Assembly (NCBI GenBank): GCA_016718845.1
Contig: JADKCK010000001.1
Span: 222,758 to 286,757, forward strand
Direction of reading: 5' to 3'
Source: Sphingobacteriales bacterium
GTDB taxonomy: Bacteria; Bacteroidota; Bacteroidia; Chitinophagales; UBA2359
DNA length: 64,000 nucleotides
Positions 28,198-37,845 of this stretch are shown here, in pieces. A program made the position numbers and the translations under genes. The notes beneath the pieces were generated by a model that had not been told where the DNA came from, made no database searches, and worked only from the letters and a program-made list of their open reading frames with translations. Each line of letters begins with the position of its first letter. The stretch's first letter is position 1.

Positions 28198-29799
28198 ATG
28201 AAACACTCCAACATCACCCGCACATCTTTGCTCGGCACCTTATTACGAGCCTTTCGGACGGCGGTTATAGCCAACCGCAAAAATCAAGCACCCGTTGATG
28301 AGCTAGTAGATATGCAAAAACAACACCTACTTACGCGGCGCCGTTTTATCAGCCAAACAACTATGGCATCGGTGGCATTGGGGGTAGGCTCAAGTATGTT
28401 GTTTTCGGGTTGCCCCCGCGACAAATCATCGCTCGACTATAGCCGCAAAATAACCATTGTGGGTGGTGGTGCAGCGGGTTTAAACGCAGCTTATCAACTA
28501 AAAAAAGCAGGTATTGGCTCAACCATTTACGAGGCTTCGAACCGTACAGGCGGACGCATGTTTACGGCTAAAAATATAATGGGCAGTGGCTTAATCACCG
28601 AAATAGGTGGCGAATTTATAGACACTATTCACGAAGATATGCTAACAATGGCAACCGAATTTGGCTTAGAATTGATAGATGTCGAATCGCCATCGGAGCA
28701 AGCACTTATCAAAGAAACCTATTATTTTGACGGACAACATTATACCTTTGCCGATATGGTAACGGCTTTTCAGTCGGTAGCTGCCCAAATACAAGCCGAC
28801 TACGACCTTATACCCGACGACATTACCTATCTTGTACCAGGTGCCGCTGCCCCATTTGATAACTTATCGTTGGCTGCCTATTTCGACCAAATTGGCATGA
28901 CAGGCTACTTGCGCAAAATGATGGATGTAGCCTATATTACCGAATATGGTTTAGAAATGCACCAACAATCGAGCATCAACTTTTTGTACCTTTTTGTACC
29001 CGAATTATTTACCAACAACCAACAACTTTTTGGCGAAAGCGATGAGCGGTACAAAATTAAAGGTGGCAATCAGCTTTTGGTTGATAAATTAGCACACGAC
29101 GTAAGCGACCAAATTTACACCAACCACAAATTGGTAGCCATAAAAAAAACGTTAAACGGCAATCGTTTAACGTTTGAAAGCGAAGGAACGACCTTTGACC
29201 TTGATACCGATTTTGTAATTATGACCATGCCATTTAGTGTTTTGCGCGAGGTAGATTTGTCGCAAGCCGAACTATCGGCTGTTAAAATGCAGGCAATAAA
29301 CGAGCTAGGCTATGGCACAAATGCCAAACTAATGTTGGGTTTTGATACCCGCTACTGGCGCAATTTGGGCTATGCTGGAGCCGTACTTTCGGATAATGGC
29401 ATACAACTTGGCTGGGACAATAGCCAATTGCAAACAGGTACAGCAGGTGGATTTACCGTGTTTTTGGGCGGGAACGACGGCGTAAATGTAGGACTTGATA
29501 CGCCCGAAACGCAGGCTGCTCTTTATCTGCCCAAAATAGAGCAAATTTGGACAGGTGCTACCACACAACACAACAACAAAGTGTCGCGTATGCACTGGCC
29601 CTCGCACCCCTTTACCAAAGGTAGCTACGCCTGCTATAAACCCGGACAATGGACAGCCTTTGCCGGCGCCGAACAACAAACCGAAGGAAATATGCTGTTT
29701 GCCGGCGAACATTGCAGCGCAGCTTACCAAGGCTATATGAACGGAGCTTTAGAAACCGGACGGGTAGCCGCCGAAAACCTTTTGGCAATGATTGGGTAG
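28198..29799 (+). CDS. Flavin amine oxidase family protein, exported
   Basis: 533 residues. Residues 46-70 hold a twin-arginine-type leader (RRRFISQTTMASVALGVGSS) ending in a lipobox-like LFSGC, so the protein is probably exported folded with FAD. Then come the dinucleotide-binding VGGGAAGLNAAYQLKKAG and the GGRM motif (about 90-125), the long substrate domain, and the FAD-contact motif FAGEHCSAAYQGYMNGALETG near the end. The family oxidises primary or polyamines, or L-amino acids; the substrate is unknown. The 45 residues before RR are longer than usual, and an internal start is possible. Confidence 0.82.
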   Translation: MKHSNITRTSLLGTLLRAFRTAVIANRKNQAPVDELVDMQKQHLLTRRRFISQTTMASVALGVGSSMLFSGCPRDKSSLDYSRKITIVGGGAAGLNAAYQLKKAGIGSTIYEASNRTGGRMFTAKNIMGSGLITEIGGEFIDTIHEDMLTMATEFGLELIDVESPSEQALIKETYYFDGQHYTFADMVTAFQSVAAQIQADYDLIPDDITYLVPGAAAPFDNLSLAAYFDQIGMTGYLRKMMDVAYITEYGLEMHQQSSINFLYLFVPELFTNNQQLFGESDERYKIKGGNQLLVDKLAHDVSDQIYTNHKLVAIKKTLNGNRLTFESEGTTFDLDTDFVIMTMPFSVLREVDLSQAELSAVKMQAINELGYGTNAKLMLGFDTRYWRNLGYAGAVLSDNGIQLGWDNSQLQTGTAGGFTVFLGGNDGVNVGLDTPETQAALYLPKIEQIWTGATTQHNNKVSRMHWPSHPFTKGSYACYKPGQWTAFAGAEQQTEGNMLFAGEHCSAAYQGYMNGALETGRVAAENLLAMIG

Positions 29800-29951
29800 A
29801 TAGCCGCCGTAGGTTGCACGCTTCAGGCTATCGGCTATCCTAAGTTATTGATACAGAATTACCTATACCATAAAATGAGTTAATAACCTGCTCCATCAAG
29901 CAATAGCTGATAGCCCAAAGCGGACAGCCGACAGCCTGTAGCCTAAAACAA

Positions 29952-30674
29952 TCAAAGTTTTGCTAGTTTTTGAATAACATACGCTGCCATGTGTAAACCA
30001 AACAAAGCAGGCATATACGATATAGTGCCATAGTACGATTTTTTGTATTTTGTGCCGTCGGTCATGCACCTTGATTTACGCACCAATGGTCCTTGTGCCG
30101 ATACTACTTTAAAACCCGATATAATTTTACGGCGTTTTAGGGTTTTGCGCACTTGTTGAGCCAGCGGGCAATCGCGGGTTTTTAAAATATCGCGCACACC
30201 TACCCCCGACGGAACAAACCGCCCACCTGCACCCATCGAGCTAATAAAGGGCTGCCGTAGGTCTTTGCAACACACAATTAAGGCTACTTTGGGCTGAAAA
30301 CTGTCAATGCAATCCAACACAAAATCGAAACCGCTACCAACCAATTGCTCCATAACTTGGGGTTCTAAAAACTCCTCGATTACGGTTAGCTCTAAGGCAG
30401 GGTTAATGTCTAACATACGGGCAGCCATTAGCTGTGCCTTTGATTTACCTACTGTCGAGTGCATAGCTTGTAATTGCCTATTGGTGTTGGTTAGGTCAAC
30501 TACATCGCCATCAACAATAGTCATTTTGCCAATACCTGCTCGGCATAAAAACTCGGCGGCATAACTACCTACGCCGCCCAAACCAACTACCAACACGTTT
30601 GATTGGCGTAGATAATCGGTATTTTCGGGGGTGATGAGCAACTCGGTGCGCTCAAGCCAATTTTTATCTATCAT
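29952..30674 (-). CDS. tcdA: tRNA threonylcarbamoyladenosine dehydratase
   Basis: 240 residues, an E1-like ThiF/MoeB fold. NVLVVGLGGVGSYAAEFLCRAG is the ATP-binding loop; DLTNTNRQ, the DCIDSFQPK segment and the late QGPLVRKSRC are typical of TcdA (CsdL), which cyclises t6A37 of tRNA to ct6A with ATP. Full length. It converges with the amine oxidase gene; the spacer 29800-29951 has an imperfect inverted repeat of GCTATC/GATAGC words that may help termination. Confidence 0.92.
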   Translation of the reverse strand: MIDKNWLERTELLITPENTDYLRQSNVLVVGLGGVGSYAAEFLCRAGIGKMTIVDGDVVDLTNTNRQLQAMHSTVGKSKAQLMAARMLDINPALELTVIEEFLEPQVMEQLVGSGFDFVLDCIDSFQPKVALIVCCKDLRQPFISSMGAGGRFVPSGVGVRDILKTRDCPLAQQVRKTLKRRKIISGFKVVSAQGPLVRKSRCMTDGTKYKKSYYGTISYMPALFGLHMAAYVIQKLAKL

Positions 30675-30773
30675 CTTATTTTTTGTTTTTTTGAAAATTT
30701 AATACTTGCCTATTTTTTGAACTATTGGCACAATTATTGAGAAATTTCTGTGTATCCATGTAAAAAAACAACT

Positions 30774-31901
30774 ATGCAATCACAAAGTTTTATTTCAAAT
30801 AACTTAGCATCTTTAAAAAAAGAGCTACTTAGCCGTATCAATCAACAATTTAAACCCACTTTGGCATTTGTTTTTGCTTCTGTTGAACACGATTTAGCAC
30901 AAATTGTTGAATTATTCAACCAACACAATATAGTTTTGGCGGGCTGCTCTACGGCAGGCGAGATTGTAGATGGCAATTTGTACGAATACCAAATAGGTAC
31001 ACTATTGATGGATATGCCACTTAACTGTTTCAAAACGTTTAGCTTTAACCATAAGACAGCAGATTTAACCGAATTGGGCGTTAAACTGGCAGATTTTGCG
31101 CGCAATAGCTTCGAAAACTCCAGTATTGTTGTTTTATCAAGCGGTTTGTATCACCCCGAGCAACTAGTTGACAGCGTTAAACAACAGTTGGGCAACGAGG
31201 TATCTATGTTTGGCGGCTTGGCTGGCGATGATTTGAAAATAGAAGACACTTTTGTATTTGACAATAAAAGTGTTGATACCGATGCCATAGTAGGTATTAT
31301 AGTAGACCGTGATAAGATAGAAGTAACAGGTATGGCATTTAGCGGTTGGGAGGCAATTGGTACCGTGCATACCATTACCAAAGCCAAAGGCAATGTAGTG
31401 TACCAAATTAACAACGAACCTGCCTTAGACGTATTTATTAAGTATTTTGGGCATTACGGAAATTTATCTAACAACACCGATGTAGCTACGGCTCAATATC
31501 CTTTGCAAATAATGCGCGAAAACGGCTATTCTGTTCTTCGTTCTCCGCTTAGCTCTAACCCCAAAGATGGTTCGATAAGTTTGGCAGGTGGCGTAATGCA
31601 AGGCGATAAATTTAAGTTTTCGGTATCGCCTGGCTTTGAGGTGATAGACGCAACCGTTGAGGAGTTTGTTTACATGAAAAACAATCAGGTTACAAATGCC
31701 GATGCCTTAATTATGTTTTCGTGCAAAGGTCGTCATGCTTCTTTGGGACCACTTATCGAAGATGAGTTGGCAGGTATCTACAATGCTTGGCACAAACCCA
31801 TGCTTGGTTTTTTATCGTATGGCGAAATTGGCTGTGTAAAAAACGGCTCTTGCGATTTTCATAACGAAACATGTACCCTATTAATCCTAAAAGAAAAATA
31901 A
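30774..31901 (+). CDS. FIST domain sensor protein
   Basis: About 375 residues. FIST_N (about 15-210; GCSTAGEI, VVLSSGLY, MFGGLAGDD) and FIST_C (about 220-360; HASLGPLIEDELAGI, LGFLSYGEIG). FIST proteins are cytosolic small-molecule sensors linked to two-component kinases. The ATG at 30774 (MQSQSFISNN) is preferred to an upstream GTG at 30750. A hybrid kinase starts 24 nt downstream, so the two very probably form one signalling unit. Confidence 0.88.
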   Translation: MQSQSFISNNLASLKKELLSRINQQFKPTLAFVFASVEHDLAQIVELFNQHNIVLAGCSTAGEIVDGNLYEYQIGTLLMDMPLNCFKTFSFNHKTADLTELGVKLADFARNSFENSSIVVLSSGLYHPEQLVDSVKQQLGNEVSMFGGLAGDDLKIEDTFVFDNKSVDTDAIVGIIVDRDKIEVTGMAFSGWEAIGTVHTITKAKGNVVYQINNEPALDVFIKYFGHYGNLSNNTDVATAQYPLQIMRENGYSVLRSPLSSNPKDGSISLAGGVMQGDKFKFSVSPGFEVIDATVEEFVYMKNNQVTNADALIMFSCKGRHASLGPLIEDELAGIYNAWHKPMLGFLSYGEIGCVKNGSCDFHNETCTLLILKEK

Positions 31902-31925
31902 TCAAAGGCTTTTTTTTGCTAAAAA

Positions 31926-33773
31926 ATGGCACATAGTAAATTTATCCAAGAATACATAGACGCTTTACAGCTAACCGACGAACAAATAGCTGCGAGCATG
32001 ACGTACTTAAAAGCACTCGAAAAACAACTTTTGGGGGCTGATTTTAAGTTGCGCCGTACACTTATGGATAAACAAATTATAACCAATGTACTAAATTCAA
32101 CTATTGCCGATTTAGAAAAAAATCAGGCTGCCTTAGAAGCAAGTAATACCGAACTACTTGAACAAAAAGAAGAAATTGAAGAAAAAAATCGAATTTTAGA
32201 AGAACAAAAGAAAATAATACTCGAAAAATCGGGGCATAAAGACCGATTTTTAGCCAACGTAAGCCACGAATTGCGCACACCTTTAAATGGCATTTTGGGT
32301 ATTGGCTATTTGTTGGGCAATATATTACAAGACGAAAAGCAGGTAAATTACCTGAACATGATAGTCAATTCGGCAAAAAATTTGTTGGTAATTGTTAACG
32401 ATTTGCTAGATGTATCGCGCCTCGAAACACATACCTTAAGCATTAACGAGCGCCCGTTTGCACTTAATCAGCTAATTAATGAATTACAAATTACCGTACA
32501 GTTGCAAAGTAATGCTCGGAATTTAAATTTGTTTTTCGAAACTGCACCTAATTTATCCAATTACTTAATAGGCGATAAGGTGCGCCTATACCAAATTTTA
32601 ATTAATTTACTGTCAAATGCCATAAAGTTTACCCATCAAGGCAGCATTAAACTAAGCATTACCCCCCTCGAAAAGCCATTAGCTTCATCGTTGTACTGGA
32701 TAAAATTTAGTGTCGAAGATACAGGTATTGGTATTGACCCAACAGAAATTGCTAATATTTTTGAAGATTTTAAGCAAATTAATAGCAATAAAGACCACCA
32801 AGGCTTGGGCTTAGGGCTAAGTATAGTAAAACAATTGGTAGCCCTAATGAAAGGCACTATAGAGGTGTCGAGCCAACTATACAGCGGCAGTTGTTTTAGT
32901 GTTTCGTTGCCTTTTGCTATTGCCACCAACGAAGACATGGCACAAGAGCAAGCCCTACAACAACAAAAAGAAATTAGCCATCAATGGAAAACCAAACAAG
33001 CATTGCTAATAGAAGATAACCCAGTTAATAGATTATATGCCGAAAGTTTATTAACCCAATGGAACTTGGTTAACACCAAAGCCGAAACCATACGCGAAGC
33101 CAAAGAAAAAGTAAAAGAGCAAAAATACGACTGTATTTTTGTAGATATTGGTTTACCCGATGGTAATGGGTTTGATTTTATTAAATGGTTACAAAGCTCG
33201 CAAGGTATTAACCAAAAAACACCCATTATTGTACTAAGCGCCACTATGTTCGAGGAGCATCAAAAGCTGGCATCTGGGCTACAAATAAAAGCTTACCTAA
33301 CTAAACCTTTTTCGCCACAGCAACTATTTGCCGAAATAACCAAATTGTTTGGTTCTACGGTTAGTTTTTCGCCGCTTTTACCGCCTAACAATTTGGTAAT
33401 AGACAAACAAACAACTGCCACAACCGATTATTTAGCACACCTGCGAAAATTACTTAAAGGAAACGCAAAAAATATGCAAGCTATTATAACAATAGCCCTA
33501 GAGCAAATTCAAGAATTTATTGATAATACCAACCAAAGCCTACCTAACAACAACTGGGACATGGTTTTTAACGATGCTCATCGCCTAAAATCAACATTGG
33601 GTACATTAGGCATCGAAAGCATAAGAGAACCTATCATTGCTATCGAAAAGCTAACCCATTCTCGCCAAAACTTAGCAGAAATACCCCGCATTTTTGAGCA
33701 TTTTAAACAACAATGCCAAACAGAAATACCCAAACTAGAAGCCGAATTGCGGCAGTTACAAACCCCAAAATAA
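31926..33773 (+). CDS. Hybrid histidine kinase (HisKA-HATPase-REC-HPt)
   Basis: 615 residues, no membrane segment. A coiled coil (60-105) leads into HisKA with His114 (NVSHELRTPLNG), an HATPase domain (N-box NLLSNAIKF about 227-235, DTGIGI, GLGLGLSI), a receiver domain with Asp407 (FVDIGLPDGNG) and LTKPF at 458, and an HPt domain with His552 (DAHRLKSTLG). All phosphorelay residues are present. Being soluble and without its own sensor domain, it probably takes its input from the FIST protein encoded 24 nt upstream. No output regulator is adjacent. Confidence 0.92.
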   Translation: MAHSKFIQEYIDALQLTDEQIAASMTYLKALEKQLLGADFKLRRTLMDKQIITNVLNSTIADLEKNQAALEASNTELLEQKEEIEEKNRILEEQKKIILEKSGHKDRFLANVSHELRTPLNGILGIGYLLGNILQDEKQVNYLNMIVNSAKNLLVIVNDLLDVSRLETHTLSINERPFALNQLINELQITVQLQSNARNLNLFFETAPNLSNYLIGDKVRLYQILINLLSNAIKFTHQGSIKLSITPLEKPLASSLYWIKFSVEDTGIGIDPTEIANIFEDFKQINSNKDHQGLGLGLSIVKQLVALMKGTIEVSSQLYSGSCFSVSLPFAIATNEDMAQEQALQQQKEISHQWKTKQALLIEDNPVNRLYAESLLTQWNLVNTKAETIREAKEKVKEQKYDCIFVDIGLPDGNGFDFIKWLQSSQGINQKTPIIVLSATMFEEHQKLASGLQIKAYLTKPFSPQQLFAEITKLFGSTVSFSPLLPPNNLVIDKQTTATTDYLAHLRKLLKGNAKNMQAIITIALEQIQEFIDNTNQSLPNNNWDMVFNDAHRLKSTLGTLGIESIREPIIAIEKLTHSRQNLAEIPRIFEHFKQQCQTEIPKLEAELRQLQTPK

Positions 33774-33806
33774 GCGAAAACTTCTTTAAAAAAGAGGTTT
33801 TCGCTT
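33772..33806 (+). terminator. Rho-independent terminator between kinase and pyc
   Basis: Inverted repeat AAGCGAAAAC / GTTTTCGCTT with an inner TCTT/AAGA pairing, followed by TTTGTTTTTT. It overlaps the kinase stop codon and lies 25 nt from the converging pyc stop. Confidence 0.7.
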
Positions 33807-33830
33807 TGTTTTTTGGGGATATTTGCAAGG

Positions 33831-36800
33831 CTATTTAAGCACCAACACCAAGTCGTCGGTTTGTAGCATCGAGCCTTCTTTTAGCTCTAGGTGTTCAACG
33901 GTTGCGGCGTGTGTGGCGGTAATGGTTGTTTCCATTTTCATTGCTTCTATCACAAACAAGGGGGTGTTGGTTTGCACTTTATCGCCGGGTTTTACAAACA
34001 CTTTTGACAACAAACCTTGCAAAGGCGCACCAATGTGGTTGGTATTAGCTGCATCAACTTTGCGGTTGGCTGCTTTTTTTGCCTGAATGCTATTGTCGCG
34101 CACCTTTAGTGTGCGGGTTTGCCCGTTTAGTTCAAAATGTGCCGACCTAAATCCGTTTTCGTCGGCTTGGCTCACAAACAATAATTTTATAAGCAATAGT
34201 TTGCCTTCGTCAATTTCGGCGGTTACTTCTTCGCCTTGTTTTAAACCAAACAAAAAAGGCGGTGTTGGCAACATGCTTACATTGCCATATAGTTGCCTAT
34301 GTGTGTAATATTGTTCAAATACCTTTGGATACATTTTATACGATAGATAATCACAAAAATCTACCTGCTCAAAACGTTGCTTAAAGGCAGCAAAATCGGC
34401 ATCAAAATTTACGGGCTGCATACCTGCATTGGCTCGTTCTTTTAGTGGTTTTTCGTTGCGCAGCACCATTTTCTGAAATTTTTTCGGGAAACCCTCGGGG
34501 GGTATGCCCAAATCGCCGCGCATCAATCCTTTCACCGATTCGGGAAACGAAAGGGTGTCACCGCGTTCTAAAACTGCCTCTTTGCTTAGGTTGTTTGTTA
34601 CCATAAACATTGCCAAATCGCCTACTACCTTCGACGAGGGCGTAACTTTTACAATATTGCCTACCAACTCGTTTGCCACCACGTAGGCATGTTTAATATC
34701 CGTCATTCGGTTGCCCAAGCCCATAGCATTTGCCTGCGGGCGTAGGTTGGTGTATTGCCCACCGGGTATTTCGTGGTCGTACACTTCGGCGGTGCCTGCT
34801 TTTAGGTCGCCCTCAAAGGGGTAATAATATTGGCGCACTGCCTCCCAATAATTTGAGTATTGATTGAGCGATGCCAAATCGAACTTAGGTTCGCGTTCGG
34901 TGTTTTGGAGTATTGCCACCAAGGTATTAAAGTTTGGTTGCGATGTAAGCCCCGACATAGCCGCCAAAGCCACATCTACTACATCAACCCCTGCCTCAAC
35001 AGCCTTTAAATAGGTTGCCAATTGTGCCGACGACGTATCGTGTGTGTGCAAATGTATGGGTAGATGAACGGCTTTTTTTAGCTCGGTAATTAATTGCGTA
35101 GCCGCATAAGGTTTTAACAAGCCCGCCATGTCTTTTATTGCCAAGATATGTGCGCCCGCATCTTCGAGTTGTTTGGCTAAATCTACGTAATATTGTAGGG
35201 TGTATTTTTTTTCGTTTGGATTAAGCACATCGCCCGTATAACAAATACATGCTTCGGCAAGCGAGTTGGTGCGCTCGCGCACGGCAGTTATGCTTACACG
35301 CATGTTTTCTATCCAGTTAAGCGAGTCGAAAATGCGGAAAATATCAATGCCCGTTTGTGCCGATTGCTCAATAAAACGCTCCACTAAATTGTCGGGGTAA
35401 GCGGTATAACCTACTGCATTGGCTCCGCGCAGCAACATTTGCAACAACACATTGGGCATGGCTTGCCTAAATAGTCGCAGTCGCTCCCAGGGGCATTCGT
35501 GCAAAAAGCGCAAGGCAACATCAAAGGTAGCTCCGCCCCATACCTCCATCGAAAAAGTTTGTGGATGATTTTTGGCATACGATTCGGCAACTTGCAGCAT
35601 ATCGCGGGTGCGCACTCGGGTAGCCAACAACGATTGATGCGAGTCGCGGAAGGTGGTGTCGGTAATTTGTACTTCGCGTTGTTCTTTTAGCCATTTTACA
35701 AAACCGTCGCGTCCTAGTTCGGTTAATAAATCTTTGGTGCCTTTTGGATGTGGGCTAAACCTATCGTAGTTGGGTACTATGGGTGTATCAAAATTGCGTT
35801 CGTTTTTTTTGATGCTAACATCGGGATTTCCATTTACGGTTACATCTGCCAAATAGCTCAACATGCGCGTTGCTCGGTCGCGGCGGGGTGCAAACTGTAG
35901 CAGTTCGGGGTGTTGTGCAATAAATCCTACATCAATATTACCTGCCTGAAAATCGGGGTTGTTAATTACGTTTTCTAAAAATGGGATATTGGTTTTTACG
36001 CCCCTAACCCTAAACTCAATCAAAGCTCGGTTCATGCGTTGGCAAGCACCTTTAAGGGTGCGTCCTGCGGCGGTAACTTTGGTCAGCATCGAGTCGAAAA
36101 AGGGTGATATAGTTGCACCCGAGTAGGCGCTGCCTTCGTCTAATCGTATATCAAAACCTGTTGCATTGCGGTAGGCGATGATGGTTCCGTAGTCGGGTTT
36201 AAAATTATTTTGTGGGTCTTCGGTGGTTATGCGGCATTGTATGGCATAGCCGGTTATGGTAATATCTTCTTGTTTTTTGATAAAGATGCCGTCCGAGTCG
36301 AGGGTGTTACCTGCGGCAATTAAAATTTGCGAGCGCACCAAATCAATGCACGTAATTACTTCGGTAACGGTATGTTCTACTTGTATGCGTGGGTTTACCT
36401 CTATAAAATAGATGTGTTCGTCTTTATCTACCAAAAACTCAACGGTTCCGGCATTGTTGTAATTAACTTTGCGGGCAATTTTTAGGGCGTAGGCATGTAG
36501 GGCAATTTGGGTTTCGGCGCGCAGGTTGGGTGCGGGTGCAATTTCGACTACTTTTTGAAAACGGCGCTGCACCGAGCAATCGCGCTCGAAAAGATGGACG
36601 ATATTGCCATAATTATCGCCCAAAATTTGCACTTCTATGTGTCGTGGGTTTTCGATGTATTTTTCTAAGAATATTGTATCATCGCCAAAAGCATTTTTTG
36701 CTTCGCGGCGTGCCTCGCCAAAGGCTGTTTGTAGGTCGGTATGGTTGCGCACTACGCGCATGCCGCGCCCGCCACCACCTGCTGCCGCTTTTACAATTAG

Positions 36801-37274
36801 GGGGTAGCCAATGCGCTCGGCTTCGGATAGGGCAATGCTTACATCGGTTAAGGGCTGCTCGTTGCTTTCTATAATGGGTACTTGTGCTGCCTGTGCAATG
36901 GCTTTTGCCTTTACTTTGTCGCCTAATTGCTCCATGGTTTCGGGCGTTGGACCTATAAAAATAATGCCTTCTTCGCGGCAACGGCGTGCAAAAGTAACAT
37001 TTTCGGACAAAAAGCCGTAGCCCGGATGTATAGCATCTATTTTATGTCGTTTGGCAACATAAATTATTTCTTCTATATCAAGGTAAGGCTTTAGCGGCTC
37101 GTTGTCTTTGCCTATCTGATAGGCTTCGTCGGCTTTGTAACGATGTAGCGAGTAGCGGTCTTCGTTGGTAAAAATGGCTACTGTTTGTATGCCTAACTCG
37201 GTAGCTGCCCTAAACACCCTAATGGCTATTTCGCCACGATTGGCTACTAACAGTTTTTTTATTTTTTTTATCAT
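33831..37274 (-). CDS. pyc: Pyruvate carboxylase
   Basis: 1,147 residues, full length, no break. Carboxylates pyruvate to oxaloacetate with ATP and bicarbonate. Order: biotin carboxylase domain (1-455; AAGGGGRGMRVV ATP loop, EVNPRIQVEHTVTE), carboxyltransferase domain (about 530-800; DTTFRDSHQSLLATRVR, the metal-binding HLHTHDTS), a tetramerisation/PC region, and the C-terminal biotinyl domain (1,075-1,147; EAMKMET with the biotin Lys at about 1,114). Anaplerotic; it supports gluconeogenesis. Highest-confidence gene in the window. Confidence 0.97.
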   Translation of the reverse strand: MIKKIKKLLVANRGEIAIRVFRAATELGIQTVAIFTNEDRYSLHRYKADEAYQIGKDNEPLKPYLDIEEIIYVAKRHKIDAIHPGYGFLSENVTFARRCREEGIIFIGPTPETMEQLGDKVKAKAIAQAAQVPIIESNEQPLTDVSIALSEAERIGYPLIVKAAAGGGGRGMRVVRNHTDLQTAFGEARREAKNAFGDDTIFLEKYIENPRHIEVQILGDNYGNIVHLFERDCSVQRRFQKVVEIAPAPNLRAETQIALHAYALKIARKVNYNNAGTVEFLVDKDEHIYFIEVNPRIQVEHTVTEVITCIDLVRSQILIAAGNTLDSDGIFIKKQEDITITGYAIQCRITTEDPQNNFKPDYGTIIAYRNATGFDIRLDEGSAYSGATISPFFDSMLTKVTAAGRTLKGACQRMNRALIEFRVRGVKTNIPFLENVINNPDFQAGNIDVGFIAQHPELLQFAPRRDRATRMLSYLADVTVNGNPDVSIKKNERNFDTPIVPNYDRFSPHPKGTKDLLTELGRDGFVKWLKEQREVQITDTTFRDSHQSLLATRVRTRDMLQVAESYAKNHPQTFSMEVWGGATFDVALRFLHECPWERLRLFRQAMPNVLLQMLLRGANAVGYTAYPDNLVERFIEQSAQTGIDIFRIFDSLNWIENMRVSITAVRERTNSLAEACICYTGDVLNPNEKKYTLQYYVDLAKQLEDAGAHILAIKDMAGLLKPYAATQLITELKKAVHLPIHLHTHDTSSAQLATYLKAVEAGVDVVDVALAAMSGLTSQPNFNTLVAILQNTEREPKFDLASLNQYSNYWEAVRQYYYPFEGDLKAGTAEVYDHEIPGGQYTNLRPQANAMGLGNRMTDIKHAYVVANELVGNIVKVTPSSKVVGDLAMFMVTNNLSKEAVLERGDTLSFPESVKGLMRGDLGIPPEGFPKKFQKMVLRNEKPLKERANAGMQPVNFDADFAAFKQRFEQVDFCDYLSYKMYPKVFEQYYTHRQLYGNVSMLPTPPFLFGLKQGEEVTAEIDEGKLLLIKLLFVSQADENGFRSAHFELNGQTRTLKVRDNSIQAKKAANRKVDAANTNHIGAPLQGLLSKVFVKPGDKVQTNTPLFVIEAMKMETTITATHAATVEHLELKEGSMLQTDDLVLVLK

Positions 37275-37466
37275 TGGATAAGGTTAATGTTTTTTGAAGA
37301 TATTTGTTGTGCTTTTACACAACACTGCTCAATAAATAGTGCTTATTGTTTTACAAAGTTGCTTAATGGCTGCAAACAACGTGCAAAGTTCGTTGTTTTT
37401 TGCGGTTTTGCAAAGGTTAACAATAAATTAACGCAATAACAAGCTTACATTATACGGTTTAGGTTG

Positions 37467-37474
37467 TAGCTTTG
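37467..37474 (+). promoter_or_regulatory. Candidate -7 box upstream of the response regulator
   Basis: TAGCTTTG is an exact TAnnTTTG match. If used, the transcript would carry about 360 nt of simple repeats before the regulator ATG at 37846. Confidence 0.4.
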
Positions 37475-37492
37475 TACCCAAAAAGAGCAAAA

Positions 37493-37631
37493 GAGTGAAG
37501 GAGTGAAGAGAGTGAAGGAGTGAAGGAGTGAAGGAGTGAAGGAGTGAAGAGAGTGAAGGAGTGAAGAGAGTGAAGGAGTGAAGGAGTGAAGGAGTGAAGG
37601 AGTGAAGAGAGTGAAGGAGTGAAGAGAGTGA
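37493..37631 (+). repeat. GAGTGAAG tandem repeat
   Basis: An 8-bp unit GAGTGAAG repeated about 17 times with AGAGTGAA variants. On the minus strand it reads CTTCACTC, close to the CACTTCACC tract before recO. Confidence 0.88.
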
Positions 37632-37845
37632 AATTTACCACATCACAATATCCCACATCACAATATCCCCACATCACAATATCCCCACATCACAATATCA
37701 CAATATCCCCACATCACAATATCACAATATCCCCACATCACAATATCACAATATCCGCACATCACAATATCACAATATCCCCACATCACAATATCCCCAC
37801 ATCACAATATCCCCACATCACAATATCCCCACATCCCACCTTATT
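37632..37845 (+). repeat. CACATCACAATATCCCC tandem repeat
   Basis: About twelve 17-bp units, some with an extra ACAATATC, ending at the regulator start codon. The strand sense of the C-rich units flips at 37631, where the GAGTGAAG tract begins. Confidence 0.88.
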
